Source of the DNA: Enterobacteriaceae bacterium UBA3516 | Lineage (GTDB): Bacteria > Pseudomonadota > Gammaproteobacteria > Enterobacterales > Enterobacteriaceae | Assembly (NCBI GenBank): GCA_002377245.1 | Contig: DFPL01000239.1 | Coordinates: 1-9,466 of the forward strand | Length of the DNA: 9,466 bases | Reading direction: 5' to 3' | Part shown: positions 1 to 6,535 of the stretch, piece after piece | How the letters are laid out: every line of letters starts with the position of its first letter | Numbering within the stretch: the first letter of the stretch is position 1 | Program-made: the position numbers and the translations under genes | Notes under the pieces: model-generated | Seen by the model: only the letters and a program-made list of their open reading frames with translations | What the model was told of the DNA's origin: nothing | Database searches by the model: none

Positions 1-366
1 ATCGACGGCGGCGCAGGAACCGATACCCTGGTACTGGATGGCGCAAACATCATCCTCAATCTGATTGAGGCCTCGACGAAGGTACAGCATATCGAAATTA
101 TCGATCTCGGTAAGTCCGGGACCAATAGCGTGACGCTGGATGTCCACGAAGCCTTAACGATGACGGATAAACCTGAAGACGATCTGGTCATCAAGGGGAC
201 GACGGGTGATCAGGTTACTCTCAAGCATGGTAGTAACGATGTCTGGGCGGTCAGCGGTCAGCGAGATGTGGATGGCGTGCAGTTCGACGTTTATCACAAC
301 AGCTCGCAGACCAATACCCTCGGCGATGTCCTGATTCAGCACGGCCTGCACGTCAATATGGTGTAA
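1..366 (+). CDS. C-terminal end of a large type I-secreted adhesin (BapA/LapA-like), 5' partial
   Basis: Frame 1 is open from the first base to a TAA at 364-366, giving the last 121 residues of a protein that begins outside the window. It opens with an RTX-like turn (GGAGTDTL, residues 4-11), continues with short beta-strand-like stretches (IEIIDLG, NSVTLDV, DLVIKG, DQVTLK), and ends in an aliphatic tail (GLHVNMV). This layout is typical of the C-terminal secretion region of giant repetitive adhesins exported by type I systems, where the signal is C-terminal and not cleaved. The three exporter genes directly downstream strongly support this. By analogy with Salmonella BapA the full protein would be a surface biofilm adhesin of thousands of residues. 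The repeat domains, the N-terminal retention module and any calcium-binding repeats cannot be seen here, so the adhesin subtype is inferred. Confidence 0.85.
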   Translation: MDGGAGTDTLVLDGANIILNLIEASTKVQHIEIIDLGKSGTNSVTLDVHEALTMTDKPEDDLVIKGTTGDQVTLKHGSNDVWAVSGQRDVDGVQFDVYHNSSQTNTLGDVLIQHGLHVNMV

Positions 367-375
367 AAAGGCAGT

Positions 376-393
376 GGCCTCAGGGACGAGGCC
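376..393 (+). other. GC-rich intercistronic hairpin between adhesin and exporter genes
   Basis: GGCCTC (376-381) pairs perfectly with GAGGCC (388-393) around a six-base loop, ten bases after the adhesin stop codon. No T-run follows, so it is unlikely to be a full intrinsic terminator. In this position it could act as an RNA-stability or processing element, or a weak attenuator, setting the adhesin message apart from the exporter messages. The hairpin is seen; the role is inferred. Confidence 0.5.
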
Positions 394-434
394 TGAACAG
401 CAAAATATCACCACGGGCAACCCAAAGGTGGAAC

Positions 435-1781
435 ATGAAAAAGAAGGTCATGAGTTTGTTGCTATTGGTGGTGCCGGGGATAAGTGCGCTCCCCGTCTAT
501 GGAGAAACACAACCGCAGTACCGTTGGCAAGCGGCGCCGAGTGAACAGCTTCAGGCGCAACTGACCATCAAAGAGGCGATCCTGCGTGCCTTCGCGCGTA
601 ACCCCAAAATTGCGCAGGCATCAGCACAAATCCGCGTCGGCAAGGCCAATCTGGAAGAGGCGCAAAGCGCCTGGTTTCCTCATGTTTCTCTCCAGGGGAA
701 TGTCGGGCGATCGCACCGTACGGACTCTGCCGGTTCGCTGAATAATAACGGCTCCGGGGGCGTGACCCTAAAGCAGCTGTTATATGATTTTGGCAAAACC
801 GGCGGCAGTATCGATGAGCAGCATAATTTGTCCGATGCGTATCGGTACGATCTCTACCACACGCTGAATGAAGTGGGCATGCAGACTCTGCAATCTTATT
901 TGCAGGTTAAGCGCTACCAGGCACTGGCCCAGGCGGCTCGCAATAGTATTGTGTCGCTTCAGGGCGTGCAGGAGATGGCTGACCTGCGTGCCGGCGCTGG
1001 CTTAAGTTCGCAGTCTGACGGGCTTCAGGCCCAGTCACGCATTGCCGGGTTGAATGCCACGCTTGCAACCTATGAAGCCCAAATGCGCACCGCGCAGGCA
1101 GCGCTCAGCGTGCTCACCGGTGTGATGTCTGATTCACTTCCCGATCTGCCTGATTCCCTGATGCAGCAGAAGATCACCCTCCAGTCCCTCCCTTATGAGC
1201 AGAACTACGCGGTACGCAGCGCGCAGGCTAAGCAGTTGGCGGCACAAGAGCGTATTCGTCAGGCGCAGGCACAGCACTGGCCGACGGTCTCCGTTCAGGC
1301 GGGCAGAACACGCTATGAAAACGAGAACAGTAGTTACTGGGACGACCAGGTACAACTGGTGGTCGATGCGCCGATTTACCAGGGGGGAGCTGTGAGTGCG
1401 CGGGTAGATGCGGCAGAAGGCGATCGCGCCAGTACCCAGGCGGCGGTGGAAGCCAGCAAGCTGGATATTAACCAGCGTGCGGCAACGGCCTGGGCCGATT
1501 TGACCGGCGCACAGCAACGCCAGGAGGCGGGGGAAGCGCAAATGCGTAGCGCCAACCGCGCCCGGGGGGTCTACCGGGACGAGTACCGTCTGAGTAAGCG
1601 CAGCCTCAACGATCTTCTCAGTATTGAACAAGATGTTTTCCAGGCTGAAAGTTCGGCGATTGTCGCCCGCTACGACGCCTGGGACGCCGCCGTCCGCTAT
1701 GCGGGGGCCGCCGACAATTTACTCGATATGCTGGGCATTGAGCGCAGTCGTACCGTGGGTGATGATCTGCCCACACTTTAA
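435..1781 (+). CDS. TolC-family outer-membrane channel of a type I secretion system (BapB/LapE-like)
   Basis: A 448-residue protein, the usual length for the TolC/outer-membrane efflux family. It starts with a Sec signal peptide: MKKK, a hydrophobic core of leucines and valines, and a likely cut near residue 23 (VYG/E). Mature residues show the two-fold repeat of the family: about 40-230 (beginning LTIKEAILRAFARNPKIAQA) and about 255-435 (beginning YAVRSAQAKQLAAQERI). Both are rich in Ala, Gln and Glu, as expected for the long periplasmic helices of the trimeric tunnel. VTLKQLLYDFG (about residues 110-120) is a typical family strand motif. AAGGTGGA before the ATG gives a good ribosome site. 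It lies 68 bp after the adhesin and 23 bp before the ABC gene, so it is probably the dedicated outer-membrane exit for that adhesin and not the multidrug TolC. Confidence 0.92.
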   Translation: MKKKVMSLLLLVVPGISALPVYGETQPQYRWQAAPSEQLQAQLTIKEAILRAFARNPKIAQASAQIRVGKANLEEAQSAWFPHVSLQGNVGRSHRTDSAGSLNNNGSGGVTLKQLLYDFGKTGGSIDEQHNLSDAYRYDLYHTLNEVGMQTLQSYLQVKRYQALAQAARNSIVSLQGVQEMADLRAGAGLSSQSDGLQAQSRIAGLNATLATYEAQMRTAQAALSVLTGVMSDSLPDLPDSLMQQKITLQSLPYEQNYAVRSAQAKQLAAQERIRQAQAQHWPTVSVQAGRTRYENENSSYWDDQVQLVVDAPIYQGGAVSARVDAAEGDRASTQAAVEASKLDINQRAATAWADLTGAQQRQEAGEAQMRSANRARGVYRDEYRLSKRSLNDLLSIEQDVFQAESSAIVARYDAWDAAVRYAGAADNLLDMLGIERSRTVGDDLPTL

Positions 1782-1804
1782 GCGCTTACCGCGCAGGAGA
1801 TGTC

Positions 1805-3937
1805 ATGCAAGAGCCGGATACCGAAAGCTGGATTAACGTGATGGTCCGTGCGGCGGGGCGCTTTGGCCTGCCCGCGGACGCCCCCGCTGTTCGTCAACAA
1901 ATGCGATGGTTTGAAACACTTCCTTTAAGCGGCCGCCTGGAGCGACTCAGTGGATTGATGGGGCTACAGGTGCGTTTGCTTCCGGTGGAGAAGCTGCGCT
2001 GGAGCGCACATAATCTGCCCGTCATCTTACAGCTTGAGACAGGTGAGCTGTTGTTGATTGAAGCATTGGATGCCGACGGGCTTGCCAGTTACTGGCTCAG
2101 CAACGGCGGCGACCTGGTGCGGGAAGAGCCGCTGGAGACGCTCCTCACCCGGGTGAAACCGGAAGCCGTGATGCTCGGCATTGCTGCGCGTGGGCGGGAT
2201 TCACGGGTGGACGATTTTACCCGTCCCTGGGAAGCACACTGGTTCTGGCGTCACTTTCGTCATACCGGGCGTAAGCTCTCGGAAATCGCCCTCGCGTCAG
2301 TCACCAGTAACGTGCTGGCACTGGGCGGGATCCTCTTCTCCATGCAGGTCTACGACCGCGTAATCCCTGCGCAATCTTTCCCCACCCTGTGGGTCCTGTT
2401 TTTTGGTGTGCTGCTGGCGGCGGCGTTTGAGTTTTTCATCCGTCTGGCCCGTACCCATGTTTCGGACATCATGGGTAAGCACATCGATCTGAAAGTGTCG
2501 TCGTTGTTCTTCGCCCGGGCGCTGGCCATTAAAAATGACGCGCGGCCCAAATCCACCGGCTCCTTTATCTCCCAACTGCGTGAAATCGATCAGGTGCGTG
2601 AGCTACTGACCTCCACCACCGTGGGGGCGGCAATGGATATCCCCTTCGTGCTGTTGTTTCTCGCCATTATGGCGTTGGTGGGCGGGCCGCTGGTCATTAT
2701 CCCTTTGATAGCCATTCCACTGATCGTGATCCCGGGCCTGCTGGTGCAGTGGCCGATGGCAAAGCTCGCCAAAGAGGGGATGCGTGAGAGTGCGATCCGT
2801 AATGCGGTGCTGGTGGAGTCCATCGAAGGGGTAGAGGACATTAAAGCTCTGCAGGCGGAACCCTATTTCCAGCGCCAGTGGGAGCATACCCATTCGGTGG
2901 GGGCGAATATTGGCATGAAGCAGCGCGTCTGGGGAGCGCGGTTGAGTGGCTGGGCCTCTACCGTGCAGCAAATCACTTACGCAGGCATGTTGGTCTATGG
3001 AACCTTCCTGGTGCTGGATGGCGCCATCACCACCGGTACGCTGGTAGCCTGTAGCTTGCTCTCATCGCGTACCATTGCCCCATTGATGCAGCTCACCATG
3101 GTGTTCTCGCGCTGGCAGCACGCCAAAATGGCGATGACTGGCCTGAACGATCTGTTAAAGAAACCGTTGGATAAGGAAGCCGATAAAAAGATGGCCCACT
3201 GCCCGGTGTTGGCGGGTCATTACCAGGTGCAGCAGGTGCAATACAGCTACGATGTGGAAAAAGGTGACCAGGCGCTGCAACTCGGTGAACTGGAAATTAA
3301 ACCGGGTGAACGGGTGGCTATTCTGGGGAAAACCGGCGCGGGCAAATCCACATTGCTGAAATTACTCTCCGGGCAGGCGCAGGCCAGTAAAGGGAAAATT
3401 ATTATTGATGGCGTCGACATGGCGCATATCGATCCTGTCGATGTCCGCCGCCAGGTGGGCTATCTGTCTCAGGATTCACGGCTATTTTTTGGCACGTTGC
3501 GCCAGAACCTGATGCTGGGTCATCCGCACGCCACTGAAGCTGAGCTTATTCAGGCGTTACGGATCAGCGGGGCGATTGGCATGATCCAACAGGATGCGGC
3601 CAGTCTCGATCGTCTTATCAATGAAGGGGGGCGAGGGCTCTCCGGCGGTCAGCGCCAGATGGTGTTGTTAAGCCGCTTGATTGTGCGTAATCCGCAAATC
3701 GTCCTGCTGGATGAACCGACGGCCTCGATGGATGAGCAACTGGAAAGCTGGGTAATTCGCCAGCTTCAACAGTGGCTCACCGGACGCACGCTGGTGCTGG
3801 TCACCCACCGCCCGGCGCTGCTGAATCTGGTGGATCGTATCGTGGTGATGGAGAACGGCAAAGTGGTGGCAGACGGGCCACGGGATTCGCTGCTGCAACA
3901 GGCAGCGCGTAACAGCAACGTGGCGTCGGTCGCCTGA
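1805..3937 (+). CDS. Type I secretion ABC transporter/permease with degenerate C39-like domain (BapC/LapB-like)
   Basis: A 710-residue inner-membrane exporter that powers secretion by ATP hydrolysis. Residues about 1-130 resemble the peptidase-C39-like domain of HlyB/LapB-type transporters. This region contains no cysteine, so the catalytic Cys of true C39 proteases is absent and the domain should bind substrate without cutting it. Hydrophobic segments between about 160 and 440 form the transmembrane domain. The nucleotide-binding domain is intact: Walker A GKTGAGKST (508-516), Q-loop YLSQD, signature LSGGQ (612-616), Walker B IVLLDEP (632-638) and switch His668. AGGAG upstream supports the ATG at 1805. 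Its stop overlaps the ribosome site of the HlyD gene. Membership of the LapB/BapC group is inferred from the degenerate N-domain and gene order; that it is a functional type I exporter ATPase is very likely. Confidence 0.95.
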   Translation: MQEPDTESWINVMVRAAGRFGLPADAPAVRQQMRWFETLPLSGRLERLSGLMGLQVRLLPVEKLRWSAHNLPVILQLETGELLLIEALDADGLASYWLSNGGDLVREEPLETLLTRVKPEAVMLGIAARGRDSRVDDFTRPWEAHWFWRHFRHTGRKLSEIALASVTSNVLALGGILFSMQVYDRVIPAQSFPTLWVLFFGVLLAAAFEFFIRLARTHVSDIMGKHIDLKVSSLFFARALAIKNDARPKSTGSFISQLREIDQVRELLTSTTVGAAMDIPFVLLFLAIMALVGGPLVIIPLIAIPLIVIPGLLVQWPMAKLAKEGMRESAIRNAVLVESIEGVEDIKALQAEPYFQRQWEHTHSVGANIGMKQRVWGARLSGWASTVQQITYAGMLVYGTFLVLDGAITTGTLVACSLLSSRTIAPLMQLTMVFSRWQHAKMAMTGLNDLLKKPLDKEADKKMAHCPVLAGHYQVQQVQYSYDVEKGDQALQLGELEIKPGERVAILGKTGAGKSTLLKLLSGQAQASKGKIIIDGVDMAHIDPVDVRRQVGYLSQDSRLFFGTLRQNLMLGHPHATEAELIQALRISGAIGMIQQDAASLDRLINEGGRGLSGGQRQMVLLSRLIVRNPQIVLLDEPTASMDEQLESWVIRQLQQWLTGRTLVLVTHRPALLNLVDRIVVMENGKVVADGPRDSLLQQAARNSNVASVA

Positions 3938-3947
3938 GGAGCCGCGG

Positions 3948-5117
3948 ATGAGTCAACTGACTATGCAGGAAGACCTGGCGCGCCAGGGGCGATTTTACTC
4001 ATCGGTTATCTGGCTGACGCTGATTGCGATGGTGCTGTTTGTGGCCTGGGCGGCCTGGGCCATCCTCGATGAGGTGACGGTCGGGACGGGAAAAATTACC
4101 CCTTCAACGCATGCGCAGGTTATCGAGAGTCTGGACGGGGGGATCGTCAGTGCGCTGATGGTGAAAGAGGGCGATATTGTTGAGCGTGGGCAGATGCTGG
4201 CCCGTCTCGATCCCACTCGCTTTCAGTCAAATTACGGTGAAGCCGCCGCCCGTGCGCGAACGCTGCGCGCCTCAAGCGAGCGTCTGCGTTCAGAGCTGAC
4301 GGGGGAGCCTTTGCGTTTCAGCGCTGAATCGCTGCGCGAACCCGATCTGGTGGCGCGTGAACGCCAGCTGTATGAATCCCGCAGGCGTAACCTGGATGAG
4401 ACAGTGGCGAACCTTCAGCAGGCGCTTAAGCTGGTGAATGCAGAGCTTAAAATGACTCAGCCGTTGGTTGCGAGAGGGGCGGCCAGCGATGTTGAAGTGA
4501 TACGCCTGCAGCGACAGGCCTCGGAACTGAAGGGCAAAATCGACGAAGCGCGCAATCAGTACGCGGTGCGTGCGCGCGAGGAACAGGTGAAAAATAATGC
4601 CGATCTGGATGCCCAATTGCAGGTACTGGCCGGTAAAGCCGATCAGGTTGACAGGGCAACCCTCTCCTCGCCCGTACGCGGGATTGTCAAAGATATTCAG
4701 GTGACGACCGTCGGGGGAGTTTTACAGCCAGGGGGCAAACTGATGGAGATCGTACCGCTGGAAGATCAACTGCTGGTGGAGACAAGGATCAATCCGCGAG
4801 ATATTGCCTATATCCGTCCGGGGCTGCCGGCCACCGTCAAAGTGACGGCCTATGACTCGTCGATCTATGGCGATCTTAAAGGTACCGTAGAGATTGTGTC
4901 ACCGGATACCTTGCAGGATGAGGTCCGGCGCGATCAGTTCTACTATCGCGTCTATGTGCGGACTAATAGCGCGGAGCTGGAGAATAAAAGCGGTAAACGT
5001 TTCCCCATCCTGCCGGGGATGGTGGCAAACGTCGAGATCAAGACCGGACAGAAATCGGTGCTCGATTATCTGATTAAACCGTTGAACAAGGTCAACGAGG
5101 CGCTGCGCGAAAGGTAG
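3948..5117 (+). CDS. HlyD-family periplasmic adaptor of type I secretion (BapD/LapC-like)
   Basis: A 389-residue membrane fusion protein linking the ABC transporter to the TolC-like channel. A short cytoplasmic N-terminus is followed by one membrane anchor at about residues 19-40 (VIWLTLIAMVLFVAWAAWAI). The first half of the lipoyl-like domain follows (TVGTGKITPSTHAQVIESLDGG, then VKEGDIVERGQMLARLDPT, a typical HlyD motif). A long charged helical hairpin spans about 85-220, then the second lipoyl half (ATLSSPVRGIVKDI) and a C-terminal beta-barrel region ending in the family motif LPGMVANVEIKTGQKSVLDYLIKPL. The AGGAG at 3937-3941 overlaps the upstream stop, so translation is probably coupled to the ABC gene. 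It is the last gene of the operon, converging with smpB. Confidence 0.95.
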   Translation: MSQLTMQEDLARQGRFYSSVIWLTLIAMVLFVAWAAWAILDEVTVGTGKITPSTHAQVIESLDGGIVSALMVKEGDIVERGQMLARLDPTRFQSNYGEAAARARTLRASSERLRSELTGEPLRFSAESLREPDLVARERQLYESRRRNLDETVANLQQALKLVNAELKMTQPLVARGAASDVEVIRLQRQASELKGKIDEARNQYAVRAREEQVKNNADLDAQLQVLAGKADQVDRATLSSPVRGIVKDIQVTTVGGVLQPGGKLMEIVPLEDQLLVETRINPRDIAYIRPGLPATVKVTAYDSSIYGDLKGTVEIVSPDTLQDEVRRDQFYYRVYVRTNSAELENKSGKRFPILPGMVANVEIKTGQKSVLDYLIKPLNKVNEALRER

Positions 5118-5136
5118 TGGCCGAAGTAGAACAGGC

Positions 5137-5161
5137 CCGGACGCTTGCATTAAGCGTCCGG
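5137..5161. terminator. Convergent hairpin between the secretion operon and smpB
   Basis: CCGGACGCTT (5137-5146) and AAGCGTCCGG (5152-5161) are perfect inverted repeats around a five-base loop, in the 56-bp gap between two convergent stop codons. The stem is strong, but neither side carries a clean T-run (TTGACG on the + side, GCCTGTTCT on the - side). It may be a bidirectional terminator of modest strength or a 3'-end stabiliser. The position makes a shared 3'-end role for both transcripts likely. Confidence 0.65.
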
Positions 5162-5173
5162 TTGACGCCGGGT

Positions 5174-5656
5174 TTAACGGCCCGCGTTTTTCATGATGCG
5201 GGCTTTATCCAGCTGCCATTCACGCTCTTTAAGGTCAGAGCGCTTGTCATGCTGTTTCTTACCTTTCGCCACGCCGATTTTGACTTTGCACCAGGCATTC
5301 TTCCAGTACAGCGAGAGGGCGAGGATGGTATAGCCTTCGCGGTTGATACGACCGTAAAGGGAGTCCAGCTCGCGCTGATTTAGCAGCAACTTGCGGGTAC
5401 GGGTCGGGTCGCAGACGTAGTGGCTGGAGGCCACGGCCAGTGGCGTGAAGTTGGCACCAAACAGGTACGCTTCACCGTCTTTGAGGATCACATAGCTGTC
5501 GCCAATATTGGCTTTACCTGCGCGCAGGGATTTCACTTCCCAGCCCTGTAAAGAGAGTCCTGCTTCAAACTCTTCTTCAATGAAATATTCATGGCGGGCG
5601 CGCTTATTCATCGCGATGGTAGCGGAACCGGGTTTGTGTACTTTTTTCTTCGTCAT
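5174..5656 (-). CDS. smpB: SsrA-binding protein SmpB (trans-translation)
   Basis: SmpB binds tmRNA and brings it to stalled ribosomes for rescue and tagging of unfinished proteins. The frame gives 160 residues from MTKKKVHKPGSATIA, the standard enteric length and start. Recognisable family stretches are NKRARHEYFIEE, GWEVKSLRAGKANIGDSY and LLLNQRELDSLYG, and the basic C-terminal tail (KGKKQHDKRSD...) that folds into the mRNA channel. A longer reading from an ATG at 5704 would add 16 residues (MRSFFGYQ...) but starts inside a hairpin with a T-run and is not part of the known protein, so 5656 was chosen. No good Shine-Dalgarno is seen before it; a six-codon upstream frame ends on the start codon. 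In E. coli the tmRNA gene ssrA follows smpB; here the secretion operon occupies that side and ssrA is not in the window. Confidence 0.97.
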   Translation of the reverse strand: MTKKKVHKPGSATIAMNKRARHEYFIEEEFEAGLSLQGWEVKSLRAGKANIGDSYVILKDGEAYLFGANFTPLAVASSHYVCDPTRTRKLLLNQRELDSLYGRINREGYTILALSLYWKNAWCKVKIGVAKGKKQHDKRSDLKEREWQLDKARIMKNAGR

Positions 5657-5673
5657 AAGTGTCGTGAAGCCAT
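5653..5673 (-). other. Possible six-codon upstream ORF overlapping the smpB start
   Basis: An ATG at 5673-5671 opens a frame reading MASRHL, with a TGA at 5655-5653 that overlaps the smpB ATG as ATGA. This is the arrangement used for translational coupling, and smpB itself lacks an obvious ribosome site. However, no strong Shine-Dalgarno is visible before the small frame either, and a chance six-codon frame is common. Treat as a candidate. Confidence 0.25.
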
Positions 5674-5689
5674 TTGTAATCTGATATCC

Positions 5690-5719
5690 AAAAAAAGACC
5701 TCATTGCATCCTGTGAGGT
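5690..5719 (-). terminator. Terminator-like hairpin with T-run in the smpB leader
   Basis: On the minus strand ACCTCA (5719-5714) pairs with TGAGGT (5703-5698) around a ten-base loop. A C and then seven Ts (5696-5690) follow directly. That is an intrinsic-terminator shape, with a rather short stem, lying 33 bp before the smpB start codon. If smpB transcription begins upstream of it, it would act as an attenuator. Otherwise it would stop antisense transcription arriving from ratA. Confidence 0.45.
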
Positions 5720-5729
5720 TCAACGTGTC

Positions 5730-5738
5730 ATCTTAGCA
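5730..5738 (-). promoter_or_regulatory. Possible extended -10 element for smpB
   Basis: The minus strand reads TGC TAAGAT here, an extended -10 like TGn TATAAT (five of six in the hexamer). No -35 resembling TTGACA lies at the right distance. Transcription would start near 5723, placing the leader hairpin at the very 5' end of the message. Weak evidence, given only as the best candidate in this gap. Confidence 0.2.
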
Positions 5739-5815
5739 CGAGTTCCGGCATAGCGTTTTCCTTTCATCTATGGGAAATGTTATTATTTAAGGATTGTGTG
5801 ATCGCAGGAAATGTT

Positions 5816-6253
5816 ATGCCTCAGATTAGCCGGACTGCGCTGGTGCCTTACAGCGCGGAGCAAATGTACCAACTGGTCAATGATGTGAAGTCCTACCCGG
5901 AGTTTCTGCCGGGGTGCACGGGCAGCCGGGTTCTGGAATCCGGTCCGACGCAAATGACGGCGGCGGTAGATGTCTCCAAAGCGGGTATCAGTAAAACCTT
6001 CACCACCAGGAACACACTTACCGCTAACCAGACCATTTTGATGCATCTGGTGGATGGGCCGTTCAAAAAATTAATGGGTGGCTGGAAGTTCGTTCCGCTC
6101 AGTGCAGATGCCTGTCGTATCGAGTTCAGCCTGGATTTCGAATTCACCAATAAGCTGATTGAGCTGGCGTTTGGTCGGATATTTAAAGAGCTGGCGATGA
6201 ATATGGTGCAGGCGTTTACCCACCGTGCGAAAGAGGTTTACAGTGCCGGGTAA
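5816..6253 (+). CDS. ratA: RatA, START/COQ10-like protein (ribosome association toxin)
   Basis: A 145-residue protein starting MPQISRTALVPYSAEQMYQLVNDV, a close match to enteric RatA (YfjG). The family has the START/polyketide-cyclase fold with a hydrophobic pocket, the fold of mitochondrial Coq10, so a role in ubiquinone handling is likely. In E. coli it has been reported to bind 50S subunits and block 70S formation when overproduced. Landmarks are EFLPGCTGSRVLES, the conserved VDVSKAGISKTFTTRN, and the C-terminal helix FGRIFKELAMNMVQAF. The start was set at 5816 because AGGAA (5806-5810) stands five bases before it. An upstream in-frame ATG at 5777 would add 13 residues (MLLFKDCVIAGNV) but has no ribosome site, and that extension does not resemble the E. 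coli one as I recall it. A TATTAT hexamer at 5781-5786 is a possible -10. ratB overlaps its end. Confidence 0.95.
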   Translation: MPQISRTALVPYSAEQMYQLVNDVKSYPEFLPGCTGSRVLESGPTQMTAAVDVSKAGISKTFTTRNTLTANQTILMHLVDGPFKKLMGGWKFVPLSADACRIEFSLDFEFTNKLIELAFGRIFKELAMNMVQAFTHRAKEVYSAG

Positions 6254-6533
6254 GATCAGCATCGAAGTTGCCTATGCCTTGCCGGAAAAGCAGTACCTGC
6301 AGCGGTTGGTGGTGGAAGAGGGCACGACCATTGAGCAGGCCATTATCGCCTCTGGCCTGCTGGAACTGCGTTCAGATATTGATTTAGCCAAAAACAAAGT
6401 CGGCATTTACAGCCGTCCGGCTAAACTGCACGACCCGGTGGGCGACGGCGACCGCATTGAAATCTATCGCCCACTGATTGCTGATCCGAAAGAGCTGCGC
6501 CGTCAGCGCGCGGAACAATCGGCAAAGAAATAG
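6243..6533 (+). CDS. ratB: RatB, RnfH/UPF0125-family ubiquitin-like protein
   Basis: A 96-residue small protein matching enteric RatB (YfjF) in length and almost throughout. Family landmarks are EVAYALPEKQYLQRL, NKVGIYSRPAKL and GDRIEIYRPLIADPKELRRQRAE. The fold is expected to be a beta-grasp (ubiquitin-like) domain of the RnfH family; its biochemical role is not settled, and although named with RatA it was not found to be RatA's antitoxin. The start is a GTG at 6243: AAGAGG (6231-6236) lies six bases before it, and the resulting MPGKI... start is the known one. A longer reading from a GTG at 6225 lacks a ribosome site. It overlaps the end of ratA by 11 nt, so the two are co-transcribed and probably translationally coupled. 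Its stop is only 2 bp from the stop of the opposing gene. Confidence 0.95.
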   Translation: MPGKISIEVAYALPEKQYLQRLVVEEGTTIEQAIIASGLLELRSDIDLAKNKVGIYSRPAKLHDPVGDGDRIEIYRPLIADPKELRRQRAEQSAKK

Positions 6534-6535
6534 TC

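Noticed and set aside
1134..1631. 165-codon open frame on the - strand inside the TolC-like gene
   Set aside because: Antisense shadow of a clear coding region; composition is Arg/Leu/His rich as expected from reverse reading of GC-rich codons.
5100..5173. tmRNA (ssrA) or an att site after smpB
   Set aside because: The 56-bp gap holds only the hairpin; no tmRNA tRNA-like end or repeat of one was seen in the window.
5117..5383. 88-codon + strand frame starting at the HlyD stop codon
   Set aside because: It runs through the convergent hairpin and is antisense to smpB; no family resemblance.
5657..5704. Longer SmpB reading from the ATG at 5704 (16 extra residues)
   Set aside because: The extension is encoded by the hairpin and T-run and precedes the well-known MTKKK start.
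5777..5815. 13-residue N-terminal extension of RatA
   Set aside because: No ribosome site, a likely -10 lies inside it, and the extension does not resemble the E. coli one; AGGAA fits the ATG at 5816.
5816..6533. ratA-ratB as a classical toxin-antitoxin pair
   Set aside because: Gene order and overlap invite it, but RatB was not shown to neutralise RatA, and both are core genes with Coq10-like and RnfH-like folds.
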